Source: Geminicoccaceae bacterium
GTDB lineage: Bacteria; Pseudomonadota; Alphaproteobacteria; Geminicoccales; Geminicoccaceae
Reading direction: 5' to 3'
Length of the DNA stretch: 64,000 nucleotides
NCBI GenBank assembly: GCA_028285265.1
Contig: JANQPX010000039.1
Coordinates: forward strand, 102,451 to 166,450
The notes below the pieces were generated by a model that made no database searches, had not been told where the DNA came from, and saw only the letters and a program-made list of their open reading frames with translations. Of the stretch, positions 35,807-45,074 are shown in pieces. Position 1 is the stretch's first letter. Every line of letters starts with the position of its first letter. The translations under genes and the position numbers were made by a program.

Positions 35807-35990
35807 AGCGTCCCCCAAACAAAGCGGCGTGCTCTTTCGCGCGCCCTCACCGACCTTCGGCGGGAAGCGTAGTTTCCACGAGCGGATCGGGTCAATACGA
35901 CAATCGCCGCATGCCCTGGCCGTTTCACCATCGATCGAAAAGCCCCTCAAACGTCAGCCGGGAGACGCGGCCGGATCGATCGGTCATGAA

Positions 35991-36016
35991 AAAAGGGAGG
36001 CCGGAGCCTCCCTTTT
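35991..36016 (-). terminator. Rho-independent terminator of hppA
   Basis: AAAAGGGAGGC (35991-36001) and GCCTCCCTTTT (36006-36016) form a perfect 11-bp stem with a CGGA loop. On the minus strand the stem is followed by TTTTTT, giving a standard terminator 22 bases after the hppA stop. It lies about 185 bases upstream of the glxB start, so it separates the two operons. Confidence 0.85.
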
Positions 36017-36038
36017 CCCCATCACGATGTCGCTTTGA

Positions 36039-38132
36039 TCAGTGACCGCCAAGCGCGGCTAGGATCAAAAGCGCGACGATGTTGATGATCTTGATCATCG
36101 GGTTCACCGCAGGTCCAGCCGTATCCTTGTAGGGATCACCAACGGTGTCGCCGGTCACCGACGCCATATGCGCTTCGGAGCCTTTGCCACCATGGTTGCC
36201 GTCCTCGATGTACTTCTTAGCATTATCCCAAGCACCACCACCCGACGTCATGCTGATCGCAACGAAAATGCCGGTGACGATCGTGCCGAGCAGCATCGCG
36301 CCAAGGGTTGAGAACGCTGCAGCCTGTCCAGCAATCATGGCAATCACGAGGTAAACCACGATCGGTGCCAACACCGGCAGCAGTGACGGGATGATCATCT
36401 CCTTGATCGCCGCCTTGGTCAGCAGATCCACCGCCTTGCCGTATTCCGGCTTGGTGGTCCGATCCATGATGCCCGGCATCTCCTTGAACTGCCGCCGCAC
36501 CTCGGTGACGATCTCACCGGCCGAACGACCAACCGCTTGCATGGCGAGCGCGCCGAACAGATAAGGCAACATGCCGCCGACGAAGAGGCCCACCAGCACA
36601 TAGGGATCCGAGAGCGAGAAGGTCACTTGATCCGTCAGCTCTGGGAAATAGTGCTTGAGATCCTCGACATAGGCCGCAAACAACACCAGGGCAGCGAGAG
36701 CGGCCGAGCCGATCGCATAGCCCTTGGTGACCGCCTTGGTGGTGTTGCCAACCGCATCGAGCGCGTCCGTGGTATTCCGCACCTCCGGCGGAAGCTCGGA
36801 CATCTCGGCAATGCCACCTGCATTGTCGGTCACCGGACCATAAGCATCCAGCGACACGACGAGGCCGGTCAGCGCCAACATGGTGGTCGCAGCGATCGCG
36901 ATGCCGTAGAGACCCGCCGAGAGATACGCCACCAAAATGCCGCCGCAGATCACGATGATCGGCATGGCACAGGCTTCCATCGACACGGCTAGACCGGCGA
37001 TGATGTTCGTGGCGTGACCCGTGGTGGAGGCTTCGGCAATCTTCTTCACCGGACCATGGGTGGTGTTGGTGTAATAGTCGGTGATCCAGATCAACAGACC
37101 CGTGACGGCCAAACCTGCCAACGTGCAGATATAGATGTTCCAGCCGTTAAAGGTCGCACCGCCGCCGCTATATTCGTCGCCGAGGAAGAAGAGCGTGATC
37201 GGCAAAAGGGCGATAGCCGACAAGACCGCAGCCGCCAAGAACCCCTTGTAGAGCGCGGCCATGATGTTGTTGGAGCTACCCAACTTGACGAAATAGGTGC
37301 CGACCACCGATGCCAACAAGCAAACGCCGCCGATGATAAGCGGGTAGAGCATCAACGTGCTTTGCGCCGCTTCGGTGAAGAAGATCGCGCCCAGCAGCAT
37401 GGTCGCAACCACGGTCACCGCATAGGTCTCGAAGAGGTCGGCTGCCATGCCCGCGCAGTCACCGACATTATCCCCGACATTGTCGGCGATCACAGCAGGG
37501 TTGCGTGGATCGTCCTCGGGGATACCGGCTTCAATCTTACCGACGAGGTCGGCACCGACGTCAGCACCCTTGGTAAAGATGCCGCCGCCAAGACGGGCGA
37601 AAATCGAAATCAAAGAGGCACCGAAGGAAAGACCGACGAGCGCTTCCAAGATCGCGCGAATCTCAAGGCCGGCCATCAAAAGGGCGCCGTAATAGACGGC
37701 GACACCCAGAAGGCCCAAGGCAACCACTAGCATGCCAGTAACGGCGCCCGCCTTGAAGGCAACGCCGAGCGCGGTGCTGAGGCCCTTGGTCGCGGCTTCG
37801 GCCGTTCTCACATTGGCTTGCACCGAGACGGTCATGCCGATGTAGCCGGCCACGCCCGAAAGCACGGCACCGATCAAGTAGCCGAAGCCGACGTGGAAGC
37901 CCAAGAAAATCCAAAGAAGTACAAAGATCACGGCGCCCACCATCGCAATCGTCATATACTGACGATTGAGATAGGCCATCGCACCTTCTTGAATGGCGCC
38001 CGCGATCTCACGCATGCGCTCATTGCCCGAGGCCTGAGCAAGCACCATATTGCGGGTCATGACGCCATAGGCCAGACCTACGACGCCGCACCCCAATACC
38101 AATAGAAAAAGAAACCAGTCAGCCGGCTGCAT
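36039..38132 (-). CDS. hppA: K+-insensitive proton-translocating pyrophosphatase
   Basis: 697 residues with about 16 membrane helices. It couples PPi hydrolysis to proton export or uses the proton gradient to make PPi. Substrate-site motifs are DVGADLVGKIEAGIPEDDPR, DNVGDNVGDCAGMAADLFE and the C-terminal DTVGDPYKDTAGPA. The segment GNTTKAVTKGYAIGSA has Lys where K+-dependent enzymes have Ala, which marks the K+-insensitive class. AAAGGACG precedes the ATG at 38132; the longer frame is not family-like. A strong terminator follows the gene. Such pumps often support photosynthetic or autotrophic alphaproteobacteria, which fits the nearby Calvin genes. Confidence 0.95.
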   Translation of the reverse strand: MQPADWFLFLLVLGCGVVGLAYGVMTRNMVLAQASGNERMREIAGAIQEGAMAYLNRQYMTIAMVGAVIFVLLWIFLGFHVGFGYLIGAVLSGVAGYIGMTVSVQANVRTAEAATKGLSTALGVAFKAGAVTGMLVVALGLLGVAVYYGALLMAGLEIRAILEALVGLSFGASLISIFARLGGGIFTKGADVGADLVGKIEAGIPEDDPRNPAVIADNVGDNVGDCAGMAADLFETYAVTVVATMLLGAIFFTEAAQSTLMLYPLIIGGVCLLASVVGTYFVKLGSSNNIMAALYKGFLAAAVLSAIALLPITLFFLGDEYSGGGATFNGWNIYICTLAGLAVTGLLIWITDYYTNTTHGPVKKIAEASTTGHATNIIAGLAVSMEACAMPIIVICGGILVAYLSAGLYGIAIAATTMLALTGLVVSLDAYGPVTDNAGGIAEMSELPPEVRNTTDALDAVGNTTKAVTKGYAIGSAALAALVLFAAYVEDLKHYFPELTDQVTFSLSDPYVLVGLFVGGMLPYLFGALAMQAVGRSAGEIVTEVRRQFKEMPGIMDRTTKPEYGKAVDLLTKAAIKEMIIPSLLPVLAPIVVYLVIAMIAGQAAAFSTLGAMLLGTIVTGIFVAISMTSGGGAWDNAKKYIEDGNHGGKGSEAHMASVTGDTVGDPYKDTAGPAVNPMIKIINIVALLILAALGGH

Positions 38133-38462
38133 CGCTTTACGTCCTTTTGAGAAGATCACGCTCCGCAGCGAATTCGCCAGGCGGGGCGGCGGAGCGCGCG
38201 AAAACTAGAAGAAGACAGCGCTGCTGGCAAGCCACACGATGGAAAAGAGCGCCTTCTGCCTCATAATTCTGCAGAAACATGCTGTGTTTTCGACATCAAA
38301 ATCACCCTATGGTTGCTTATGAGCAACGAATTCCCCTCAGTGGGATCATCCTTGGCGACATCATCAAGACCGTCCGCCCCTTCCTCGTCTGATTTCGCAT
38401 TGATTAGCCCCAGGCATCTCGCTTAAGCCTCAAAAGACCCGGAGATCAGGGCGGTCTCCAGG
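38133..38462. other. Divergent intergenic region between hppA and the Gfo/Idh gene
   Basis: No gene is seen in these 330 bases. Two perfect dyads stand out: TTCTGCAGAA at 38267-38276 and GTTGCT-TATG-AGCAAC at 38312-38327. They are possible operators for either direction. A convincing -35/-10 pair for hppA was not found. Confidence 0.4.
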
Positions 38463-39635
38463 ATGCATGACGAAGGGATGGGGCTGATGACCAGGGATAA
38501 AGGGCAGCTGAATGTAGGCCTGATCGGTACCGGCTTTATGGGCAAATGCCACGCGCTCGCCTTCCGCGCCGCCCCCGCCGTCTTCCCCCATCTCCCGAAA
38601 CTCAACCTTGCCACGCTCGCCGACATCGACCCCGATGTCGCACGCGACGCGGCCGATACGTTCGGTTTCGCCGGCTCGACAAGTGATTGGCGAACGCTTG
38701 TTGAGGATCCCGCCATCGATATCGTCGCCATCACCTCGCCCAACTTCCTGCATCAAGCCATGGCTGAGGCCGCCATTCAGGCCGGCAAACATGTCTACTG
38801 CGAAAAGCCACTGGCCCTCGATGCCGCCGGCGCCAAGGCGATGACGACAGCAGCAGAAGCCGCGGGTGTTAAAACGCTGGTCGGTTACAATTATCTGCAT
38901 AACCCCGCCATCAAGCTCGCCAAGGACATTCTTGATTCCGGTGAGATCGGCGAGATCGTCCATTTCCGGGGCGCCCATTTCGAGGACTATCTCGCCAGCC
39001 CGGACACGCCGTTCACCTGGCGATCTTCTAAAGCCCAATCCGGCGCTGGCGTGGTGGCCGATCTTGGCTCGCATATTATCAGCCTTGCCCGTCGCTTAGT
39101 GGACGAGATTGCTGCTGTCCAAGCGATGTTGGAAATCGTCGTCAAAGAGCGCCCCCTTGCGGACAAGCCTGAAGACAAGGCGACCGTCGAGGTCGATGAC
39201 CAAGCCCAAATGCTCGTCCGCTTTCGCGGCGGGGCTACCGGAACGATCGAGGCGAGCGCTGTCGCGGCCGGGCGAAAGATGTATCTCACATTCGAAATCA
39301 CCGGCTCCAAGGGATCCTTAGTGTTCGATCAGGAACACATGAACGAGCTCAAACTCTTCCGATTCGACCAAGGACCATCCCGGGACGGTTTCAAGACGAT
39401 CCTTACAGGCCCGACCCATCCGCCCTACGATCGCTTCTGCCCGGCCCCGGGCCACGGCCTCGGCTTTAATGATCTCAAGGTGATTGAGGTGGCCCATCTG
39501 GTCGATGGCATCACGAATGGCACGCCGCTTGACCCCGATTTTCGAAGCGCCTGGCAGATTGCCGAAGTCGTCGACGCTGCCATCCGGTCCGATGCCGAGC
39601 GCCAATGGACCGATGTCAATGATGTCCGATCCTAA
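38463..39635 (+). CDS. Gfo/Idh/MocA-family NAD(P)-dependent oxidoreductase
   Basis: 390 residues. The Rossmann domain starts at about residue 14 (VGLIGTGFMGKCHALAF), with the family EKP motif in HVYCEKPLALDAAGAK. The C-terminal alpha/beta dimerisation domain spans about 145-370 and contains VVADLGSHIISLARRL. Members oxidise sugars, inositols or their acids. No partner gene nearby fixes the substrate. An ATG at 38487 with GAAGGGA upstream is a credible later start. It is followed by the FAD-linked dehydrogenase 128 bp downstream on the same strand. Confidence 0.88.
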   Translation: MHDEGMGLMTRDKGQLNVGLIGTGFMGKCHALAFRAAPAVFPHLPKLNLATLADIDPDVARDAADTFGFAGSTSDWRTLVEDPAIDIVAITSPNFLHQAMAEAAIQAGKHVYCEKPLALDAAGAKAMTTAAEAAGVKTLVGYNYLHNPAIKLAKDILDSGEIGEIVHFRGAHFEDYLASPDTPFTWRSSKAQSGAGVVADLGSHIISLARRLVDEIAAVQAMLEIVVKERPLADKPEDKATVEVDDQAQMLVRFRGGATGTIEASAVAAGRKMYLTFEITGSKGSLVFDQEHMNELKLFRFDQGPSRDGFKTILTGPTHPPYDRFCPAPGHGLGFNDLKVIEVAHLVDGITNGTPLDPDFRSAWQIAEVVDAAIRSDAERQWTDVNDVRS

Positions 39636-39763
39636 ACAGGAACGAGAACCTGCCGGGCGTATCAAGCCATGGCCCCTTTCGGCGCGCGATAATCCGACCA
39701 TGCATCGCTGACAACCTCCCGGCGGTCATTGTCGGCCCCGGCTCACCGCCTTAGATAGGGAGA

Positions 39764-41191
39764 ATGGATGCAAACCTGACCTGTCGATCAAAAGAGTTCC
39801 TAGAAGCCGTTGACCGGATTACCGGCCCTCGTGGCTGGCGCACCGATGACGACGGGATTGAGCTCTACAGCCGCGAAGCCTGGGGTATCGGTCGAGGCAA
39901 GACACCACTGGTGCTCAGACCGTCCAGCACCGACGAAGTCAGTGCGCTCTTGCGGCTCTGCCATCAACATCGGGTCGGTGTCGTGCCACAAGGTGGCAAT
40001 ACCGGGCTGGTCTGGGCCGGCATCCCCGATAAAAGCGGCAGCCTCGCCGTCCTCTCGCTGGCGCGCATGAACCGCATCCGTCATGTCGACCCAATCGGCG
40101 ATAACATGACCGTCGAGGCCGGTGTCGTTTTGGAGCGAGCGCAGGAGGCGGCTGCCGAGCATGATCGGCTGTTCCCACTATCGCTCGGCGCGCAAGGCAC
40201 TTGCCAAATCGGCGGCAATCTCTCGAGCAATGCAGGCGGCGTCAACGTGCTTCGCTATGGCATGGCGCGCAGTCTGGTGCTCGGTCTCGAAGTGGTACTC
40301 GCCGACGGTGAGATCTGGAATGGGCTCAAATCGTTAAGAAAAGACAATACCGGCTACGACCTCAAACAACTGTTCGTCGGCGCCGAAGGCACACTTGGCG
40401 TCATTACGGCAGCCGTCCTTCGGCTCTTTCCAAAACCACGTGAGACAAGGACCGCTTGGCTCGGCGTCACCTCCCCTGCCCGAGCTGTTGCCTTATTCGC
40501 CTTTTGCCGAGAACGCCTCGGCGACACCATCTCGTCCTTCGAACTCATGGGCGATCTGGTTGTTCAACGGGTGATCGACTATCTGCCGGATGGGCGCCAG
40601 CCGATCGAATCGACGAGTCCTTGGCATGTGCTGATCGAAGTCGCCTGGTCACTCGAGGATGGGTTGGGTGAGCGGCTCGAACGGGTCCTCGCGGACGCCA
40701 TGCAGCAGGGCCTGATCACCGACGGAACCGTGGCAGCCAGCGAAGCCCAGCGGCTAGCGCTTTGGTTAATCCGCGAAAACCCCACCGATGCCTTTGCCGC
40801 TGCGGGCGTGGTCCTAAGGCATGATGTCTCCGTGCCGGTTCAAGAGGTTCCAGCGCTGATCGATCAAGGCAGCGCGCTCTTCACCGAGTCGATCCCAGGC
40901 GTCCGGGTTGTGGCGTTTGGCCATGTCGGTGATGGCAATATCCACTTCAACCTGCTTCAGCCCGAATCGATGGCAGGCGATGCCTTTAGGGCCCTGAAAG
41001 ATGACGTCCAGACCAAGGTGTTTGATCTGGTCGAGAGCCTGGGCGGTAGTATCAGTGCGGAACATGGCATCGGTCGCCTGAAACGAGACGATCTGGCTGC
41101 ACGGAAGCCTGCGATCGATCTCGATCTCATGCGGCGGTTGAAGACGAGCCTCGATCCGCACAATATTCTTAATCCAGGCGTGATAATCTAG
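39764..41191 (+). CDS. FAD-linked D-2-hydroxyacid dehydrogenase
   Basis: 475 residues of the GlcD/D-2-hydroxyglutarate dehydrogenase family. A PCMH-type FAD domain (about 30-225) has VVPQGGNTGLVWAG, SLGAQGTCQIGGNLSSNAGG and the FVGAEGTLGVIT motif. The C-terminal FAD-oxidase domain contains FGHVGDGNIHFNL, with the metal-binding His residues, and the closing EHGIGRLK. It oxidises a D-2-hydroxy acid such as D-lactate, D-2-hydroxyglutarate or similar; which one is unknown. ATAGGGAGA precedes the ATG. The acyl-CoA dehydrogenase gene follows after 34 bp and may be cotranscribed. Confidence 0.88.
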   Translation: MDANLTCRSKEFLEAVDRITGPRGWRTDDDGIELYSREAWGIGRGKTPLVLRPSSTDEVSALLRLCHQHRVGVVPQGGNTGLVWAGIPDKSGSLAVLSLARMNRIRHVDPIGDNMTVEAGVVLERAQEAAAEHDRLFPLSLGAQGTCQIGGNLSSNAGGVNVLRYGMARSLVLGLEVVLADGEIWNGLKSLRKDNTGYDLKQLFVGAEGTLGVITAAVLRLFPKPRETRTAWLGVTSPARAVALFAFCRERLGDTISSFELMGDLVVQRVIDYLPDGRQPIESTSPWHVLIEVAWSLEDGLGERLERVLADAMQQGLITDGTVAASEAQRLALWLIRENPTDAFAAAGVVLRHDVSVPVQEVPALIDQGSALFTESIPGVRVVAFGHVGDGNIHFNLLQPESMAGDAFRALKDDVQTKVFDLVESLGGSISAEHGIGRLKRDDLAARKPAIDLDLMRRLKTSLDPHNILNPGVII

Positions 41192-41225
41192 CGGCGTTGA
41201 CCTTGCCGCCGAGAGGAGCGATCCG

Positions 41226-42938
41226 ATGACCGTCTATAGCCCGCCGCTTGACCAAATGCGAACGGTCCTTGATCCGATGATCCCCGGCCTTGCCGCCCTT
41301 CCGGGCCATGAGGAGCTGGATCACGCGCTGGTAGATCAGGTGCTGGAAGAAGCCGGGAAATTCGCAGCCGGCGAACTCGCACCGCTCAACGCTGTCGGTG
41401 ATAAGCAAGGTGCGGTTTTGGAGAACGGCGTGGTGCGCACGCCGGACGGTTTCAAAAAAGCCTATGGTCAGTTCGCCGAGGCCGGCTGGAATGGTTTGCC
41501 GTTTCCTGAGGAATGGGGCGGCCAAGGTCTACCTTGGACCATCTCGACGGCGGTCTCGGAAATGTGGCACAGCGCCAATACCGCCTTCGGTCTTTGCCCG
41601 CTTCTCACCCAGGCCGGCATTGAACTCCTTTTGGAATTCGGCACAGACGAGCAGAAGGCGACCTATCTGGAAAAGCTCATCAGCGGCGAGTGGACAGGCA
41701 CGATGTGCCTGACCGAGCCCCATGCCGGCACCGATGTCGGCGCGCTCAAGACAAAGGCTGTGAAGGACGGCGACCATTACCGGATATCCGGAACAAAGAT
41801 CTTCATCACCTACGGCGATCACGACTACACCGATAATGTCGTTCATATGGTCCTGGCCCGACTGCCGGGCGCGCCCGCTGGTACCAAAGGAATTTCACTC
41901 TTTATCGTTCCAAAGTTCCTCGTGAACCAAGATGGATCGTTGGGCAATCGCAATGATCTCCGGCCGGTATCGCTTGAGCACAAGCTCGGCATCCATGCCA
42001 GCCCAACCTGCGTCATGTCGTTCGGCGACAATGAAGGGGCCATCGGCTACCTCGTTGGCGAAGAGCAAGGCGGCATAAAGGCCATGTTCACCATGATGAA
42101 CAACGCCCGTCTCGCCGTTGGCCTCCAAGGCCTTGCCATCGCCGAGCGCGCCTACCAAGCGGCTTGCCACTATGCGTCGGAACGGACGCAAGGCATGCGC
42201 CGTAGCAACGGCACCATGGCGCCAGCCAAGATCATCGACTATCCCGATATCAAGCGGACGCTGATGTCCATGCGCTGTCGGATCGAGGCGATGCGTGCCC
42301 TCACCTATGAAGGGGCTTTTGCGCTTGATCGCGCAGTTAGACTGGCGGACCTGCCTGAGAAGCAGGCGGCGCAAGGGCGAATCGATCTCTTGATCCCCTT
42401 GATTAAGGCTTGGTGCTCGGATCAAGGCTTCGAAATCGCATCCGATGCAGTCCAGGTGCATGGCGGCATGGGGTTCATCGAAGAGACCGGCGTCGCCCAG
42501 CATTTGCGCGACGCTCGCATCGCCATGATCTATGAGGGGACCAACGGCATTCAAGCTCTGGATTTGGTGGGGCGAAAGCTGCCGATGGCGGGTGGCGCCC
42601 ATGTGACCAGGCTGTTCGACGAGTTGCAGAACGATCTTGGCACTCTGGCGGAAGGCCCGATCAAAGACGGTCTCGCCGCAGGTCTTAACACCCTTAAGGA
42701 CACCACGGCCTGGATCACGGACGAGCAGGTCGACAGCGAAGATCGTCTGGCAGGCGCCACGCCCTATCTCAAGATGTTCGCAACCGTGCTTGGTGGCTTC
42801 TTGCTGGCGAGAGCAGCGCATCTGGCCGGGGTTGAGCAGCAGGATGAGCGAGAGGCCAGTGCACGTTTTTACGTTCAACATTGTCTTCCACCCGCGACGG
42901 CCTTGAGCCATGCGGTGAAAGCTGGCCTCGCCGCCTAA
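41226..42938 (+). CDS. Acyl-CoA dehydrogenase with C-terminal extension (DmdC-like)
   Basis: 570 residues, longer than the usual 380-400. An extra N-terminal helix region, the three-part acyl-CoA dehydrogenase core (FAD-binding TMCLTEPHAGTDVGALKTKA near residue 160; VHGGMGFIEETGVAQHLRD near 415) and a C-terminal extension place it in the group that includes 3-methylmercaptopropionyl-CoA dehydrogenase. The catalytic Glu lies in IYEGTNGIQALDL. The DMSP-pathway role is one possibility; medium-chain acyl substrates are another. No other dmd gene is visible. GAGAGGAG lies 8 bases before the ATG. Confidence 0.88.
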   Translation: MTVYSPPLDQMRTVLDPMIPGLAALPGHEELDHALVDQVLEEAGKFAAGELAPLNAVGDKQGAVLENGVVRTPDGFKKAYGQFAEAGWNGLPFPEEWGGQGLPWTISTAVSEMWHSANTAFGLCPLLTQAGIELLLEFGTDEQKATYLEKLISGEWTGTMCLTEPHAGTDVGALKTKAVKDGDHYRISGTKIFITYGDHDYTDNVVHMVLARLPGAPAGTKGISLFIVPKFLVNQDGSLGNRNDLRPVSLEHKLGIHASPTCVMSFGDNEGAIGYLVGEEQGGIKAMFTMMNNARLAVGLQGLAIAERAYQAACHYASERTQGMRRSNGTMAPAKIIDYPDIKRTLMSMRCRIEAMRALTYEGAFALDRAVRLADLPEKQAAQGRIDLLIPLIKAWCSDQGFEIASDAVQVHGGMGFIEETGVAQHLRDARIAMIYEGTNGIQALDLVGRKLPMAGGAHVTRLFDELQNDLGTLAEGPIKDGLAAGLNTLKDTTAWITDEQVDSEDRLAGATPYLKMFATVLGGFLLARAAHLAGVEQQDEREASARFYVQHCLPPATALSHAVKAGLAA

Positions 42939-43012
42939 ACGCGGTTCCATCGCCGTCTAGGCGGACCAAATCTGCAACACCTTCCCCTGTCGAATGAAGG
43001 AGGAGATGGTCG

Positions 43013-43948
43013 ATGGATGCTCAAAACATGCAACCGCTTCGCACCCGTCTCGATGGCGGAGGAACACCAAGACTCTCGGATTGGGGAATTCGCTCCGAGG
43101 CCGGCTTGTTGACCGATGTTCTCCTGGGTCCGGCCGACGGTTTTCGCTGGATGGGTGAGGAAAATGCGTCGTGGTCCAGCCTGGTGCGCGACACCGAGCG
43201 GAAGGGGTATCGTTTCGACAAGCAAGTCGCGATGCGCCAACACCGGGAGATGGTCGAGGCCTATCACGACGCTGGGGTGAAGACCCATTTCCTTCCTTTG
43301 GATGACGCCAACCCCTACCAGGTCTATGCCCGCGATTCCTCGGTTATGACGCCCTACGGCGCCATCATTTGCCAGATGGCCAACCCACGAAGACGCGGCG
43401 AATATGCAGCCTGTCTTCGCTTCTATCTGGAGAGGAACATCCCGATTTATGACATGGTCTCGTCCGGCCACTTCGAAGGCGGGGACTTCAACATGATCGG
43501 CGATAACGCCCTCTTGCTCGGCTACACCGATCATCGCACCGAGAAAGTTGCTGCCGATCAGGTCGCCGCCTGGTTCGAAGCCGAGGGCTGGGACATCAAA
43601 TGGGCGCCGATCGATCAATTCTATGTGCATATCGACCTGATGGTTTGCATGCTCAATGCCGATTGCGCTGCCGTATGTCTGGACACGACGGAGGATGACG
43701 TCATCGCCTGGCTCAAAGGCCGCGGGATCGAGATCATTCCCGTCACCTTCAAGGAAACGATGGCGCTCGGCTGCAATGTGGTGGCGCTCGGGAAGGATCG
43801 CATTCTCTCGACGGCATCAGCAACGGACCTGAACGCTAAGCTTCGCGCCGCTGGCTTCGACGTTTATGACCCCGATATGTCGATGTTTCTAAGAGCTGGC
43901 GGTGGGGTTCATTGTCTGGCGCAACCGCTCCGGCGCGAACAAGACTAA
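43013..43948 (+). CDS. Arginine deiminase/amidinotransferase-fold hydrolase (DDAH-like)
   Basis: 311 residues of the guanidino-group-modifying superfamily. The catalytic set is visible: HFEGGDFNMIG with the acidic pair, FYVHIDLMVCML with the His, and the nucleophilic Cys near the C-terminus in GGGVHCLAQPL. The DANPYQVYARDSSVMTPYG stretch contains the Asp of the first guanidinium-binding loop. The length fits dimethylargininase or related hydrolases better than arginine deiminase (about 400). A perfect AGGAGGAG ribosome site precedes the ATG. The physiological substrate is not clear from its neighbours. Confidence 0.85.
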   Translation: MDAQNMQPLRTRLDGGGTPRLSDWGIRSEAGLLTDVLLGPADGFRWMGEENASWSSLVRDTERKGYRFDKQVAMRQHREMVEAYHDAGVKTHFLPLDDANPYQVYARDSSVMTPYGAIICQMANPRRRGEYAACLRFYLERNIPIYDMVSSGHFEGGDFNMIGDNALLLGYTDHRTEKVAADQVAAWFEAEGWDIKWAPIDQFYVHIDLMVCMLNADCAAVCLDTTEDDVIAWLKGRGIEIIPVTFKETMALGCNVVALGKDRILSTASATDLNAKLRAAGFDVYDPDMSMFLRAGGGVHCLAQPLRREQD

Positions 43949-44053
43949 AACCACGACCGCAGAAAACCTGTTATCGATCGGATCGACCGATCTCGATGAT
44001 CGAGCGGGTATTGATGGGCGATCGCGTGTCGACGGCAGGACGATCTCGGCCAG

Positions 44054-44698
44054 CTACCGCAAGGCCTGGATAGCCTTGGCATAGTCAGGCTTATTGAACA
44101 CAGCTGAGCCGGCAACCAAAACATTCGCGCCCGCTTCGGCAGCGAGTGGTGCTGTTTCCTCATTGATGCCCCCATCCACCTGGATGTGAATGGGACGGTC
44201 GCCGATAAGGCTTTTGAGCGTGCGCAGCTTCTCAAGCATCGCCATGATGAAGCGTTGGCCGCCAAATCCAGGATTGACAGTCATCACCAGGATCAGGTCG
44301 AGCTTGTCGAGCACATGCTCAACAACGCTAATCGGCGTTGCCGGACAGATCGAGCAACCGGCTTCCTTGCCTTCGGCCTTAATCGCCTGAAGCGATCGGT
44401 CCAAATGCGGTCCAACTTCGGCATGAACGGTGATCAAATCGGCGCCGGCCTTCGCAAAGGCTTGGATGAACGGATCAGCGGGCTGGATCATAAGATGGCA
44501 GTCGAATTTCTTGGGCGTGCAAGGCCGGATCGCCCGCACCACATCGGGCCCAAACGTAATGTTCGGCACGAAATGCCCGTCCATGACATCGAGATGGATC
44601 CAATCCGCCCCGGCCGCGTCGACCGCTCGCACCTCCTCGCCGAGCTTTGAGAAATCAGCAGACAGAATGGAGGGAGCGATCAAGGTTGAAGACAGCAT
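44054..44698 (-). CDS. rpe: Ribulose-phosphate 3-epimerase
   Basis: 214-residue TIM barrel. IAPSILSADFSKLGEEV opens the protein. The metal and catalytic residues lie in WIHLDVMDGHFVPNITFG, CHLMI, TVNPGFGGQRF and IQVDGGINEETA. It interconverts ribulose 5-phosphate and xylulose 5-phosphate in the Calvin and pentose phosphate cycles. AAGGACA lies 6 bases before the ATG. It follows tkt on the same strand but is separated by 376 bp with its own candidate promoter, so it may be an independent unit next to the cbb operon. Confidence 0.95.
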   Translation of the reverse strand: MLSSTLIAPSILSADFSKLGEEVRAVDAAGADWIHLDVMDGHFVPNITFGPDVVRAIRPCTPKKFDCHLMIQPADPFIQAFAKAGADLITVHAEVGPHLDRSLQAIKAEGKEAGCSICPATPISVVEHVLDKLDLILVMTVNPGFGGQRFIMAMLEKLRTLKSLIGDRPIHIQVDGGINEETAPLAAEAGANVLVAGSAVFNKPDYAKAIQALR

Positions 44699-45074
44699 CG
44701 GATGTCCTTGAGGCGACGGCTCTTAGGGGATACCGGCCCCACATAAGCCGCCGAGAACCCAGGGTCAACGGGCAGCGGAAACATTTGCTCCAAGCGTGAG
44801 CTGACGGTGAGATGCCGTCGGCGCAGAGGACAGGGGGGAGTGGGGTTGGTCTGCGCCGACGGCAAGATGGCGGGGAGTTTATTGCTCTTGTTGCGCCGGC
44901 GCGTGGAAGCTGCACAAGCCGGCGGGCCTTGGCGGAACGCGGGTCATAATAAGCAGGCGCATGGGGTCAAAGTGCCCACCCGGGGTCCGCCAAACTCAAG
45001 AGGCCAAGCCATCGGATCGGCCCTTCAATCAGTGTCAGGATGGATCATCGCCATCCTCCGTTCCTTGATCCGGA
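44699..45074. other. Structured intergenic region between tkt and rpe
   Basis: No ORF here is convincing. The region is very rich in dyads. GCCGTCGGCGCAG (44814-44826) pairs perfectly with CTGCGCCGACGGC (44851-44863) around a 24-base loop. TTGGCGGA...GGGT (44929-44944) pairs with ACCC...TCCGCCAA (44978-44993) with a small internal mismatch, and an outer GGCCT/AGGCC pair (44925-44929, 45001-45005) extends it. AGGATGG/CCATCCT (45037-45057) lies close to the tkt stop and might end tkt transcription, but no T-run follows. It may encode a structured RNA or be a small palindromic repeat element. Confidence 0.5.
44740..44768 (-). promoter_or_regulatory. Candidate rpe promoter
   Basis: On the minus strand TTGACC (44768-44763) is followed after exactly 17 bases by TATGTG (44745-44740), about 40 bases before the rpe start. 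The -35 is good and the -10 matches the consensus only partly. Confidence 0.35.

Noticed and set aside
41895..42950. Minus-strand frame of 351 codons opposite the acyl-CoA dehydrogenase
   Set aside because: Shadow of a clear enzyme gene; no recognisable domain.
45037..45057. AGGATGG/CCATCCT hairpin as the tkt terminator
   Set aside because: The 7-bp stem has no T-run on the minus strand, so it was only mentioned in the intergenic description.
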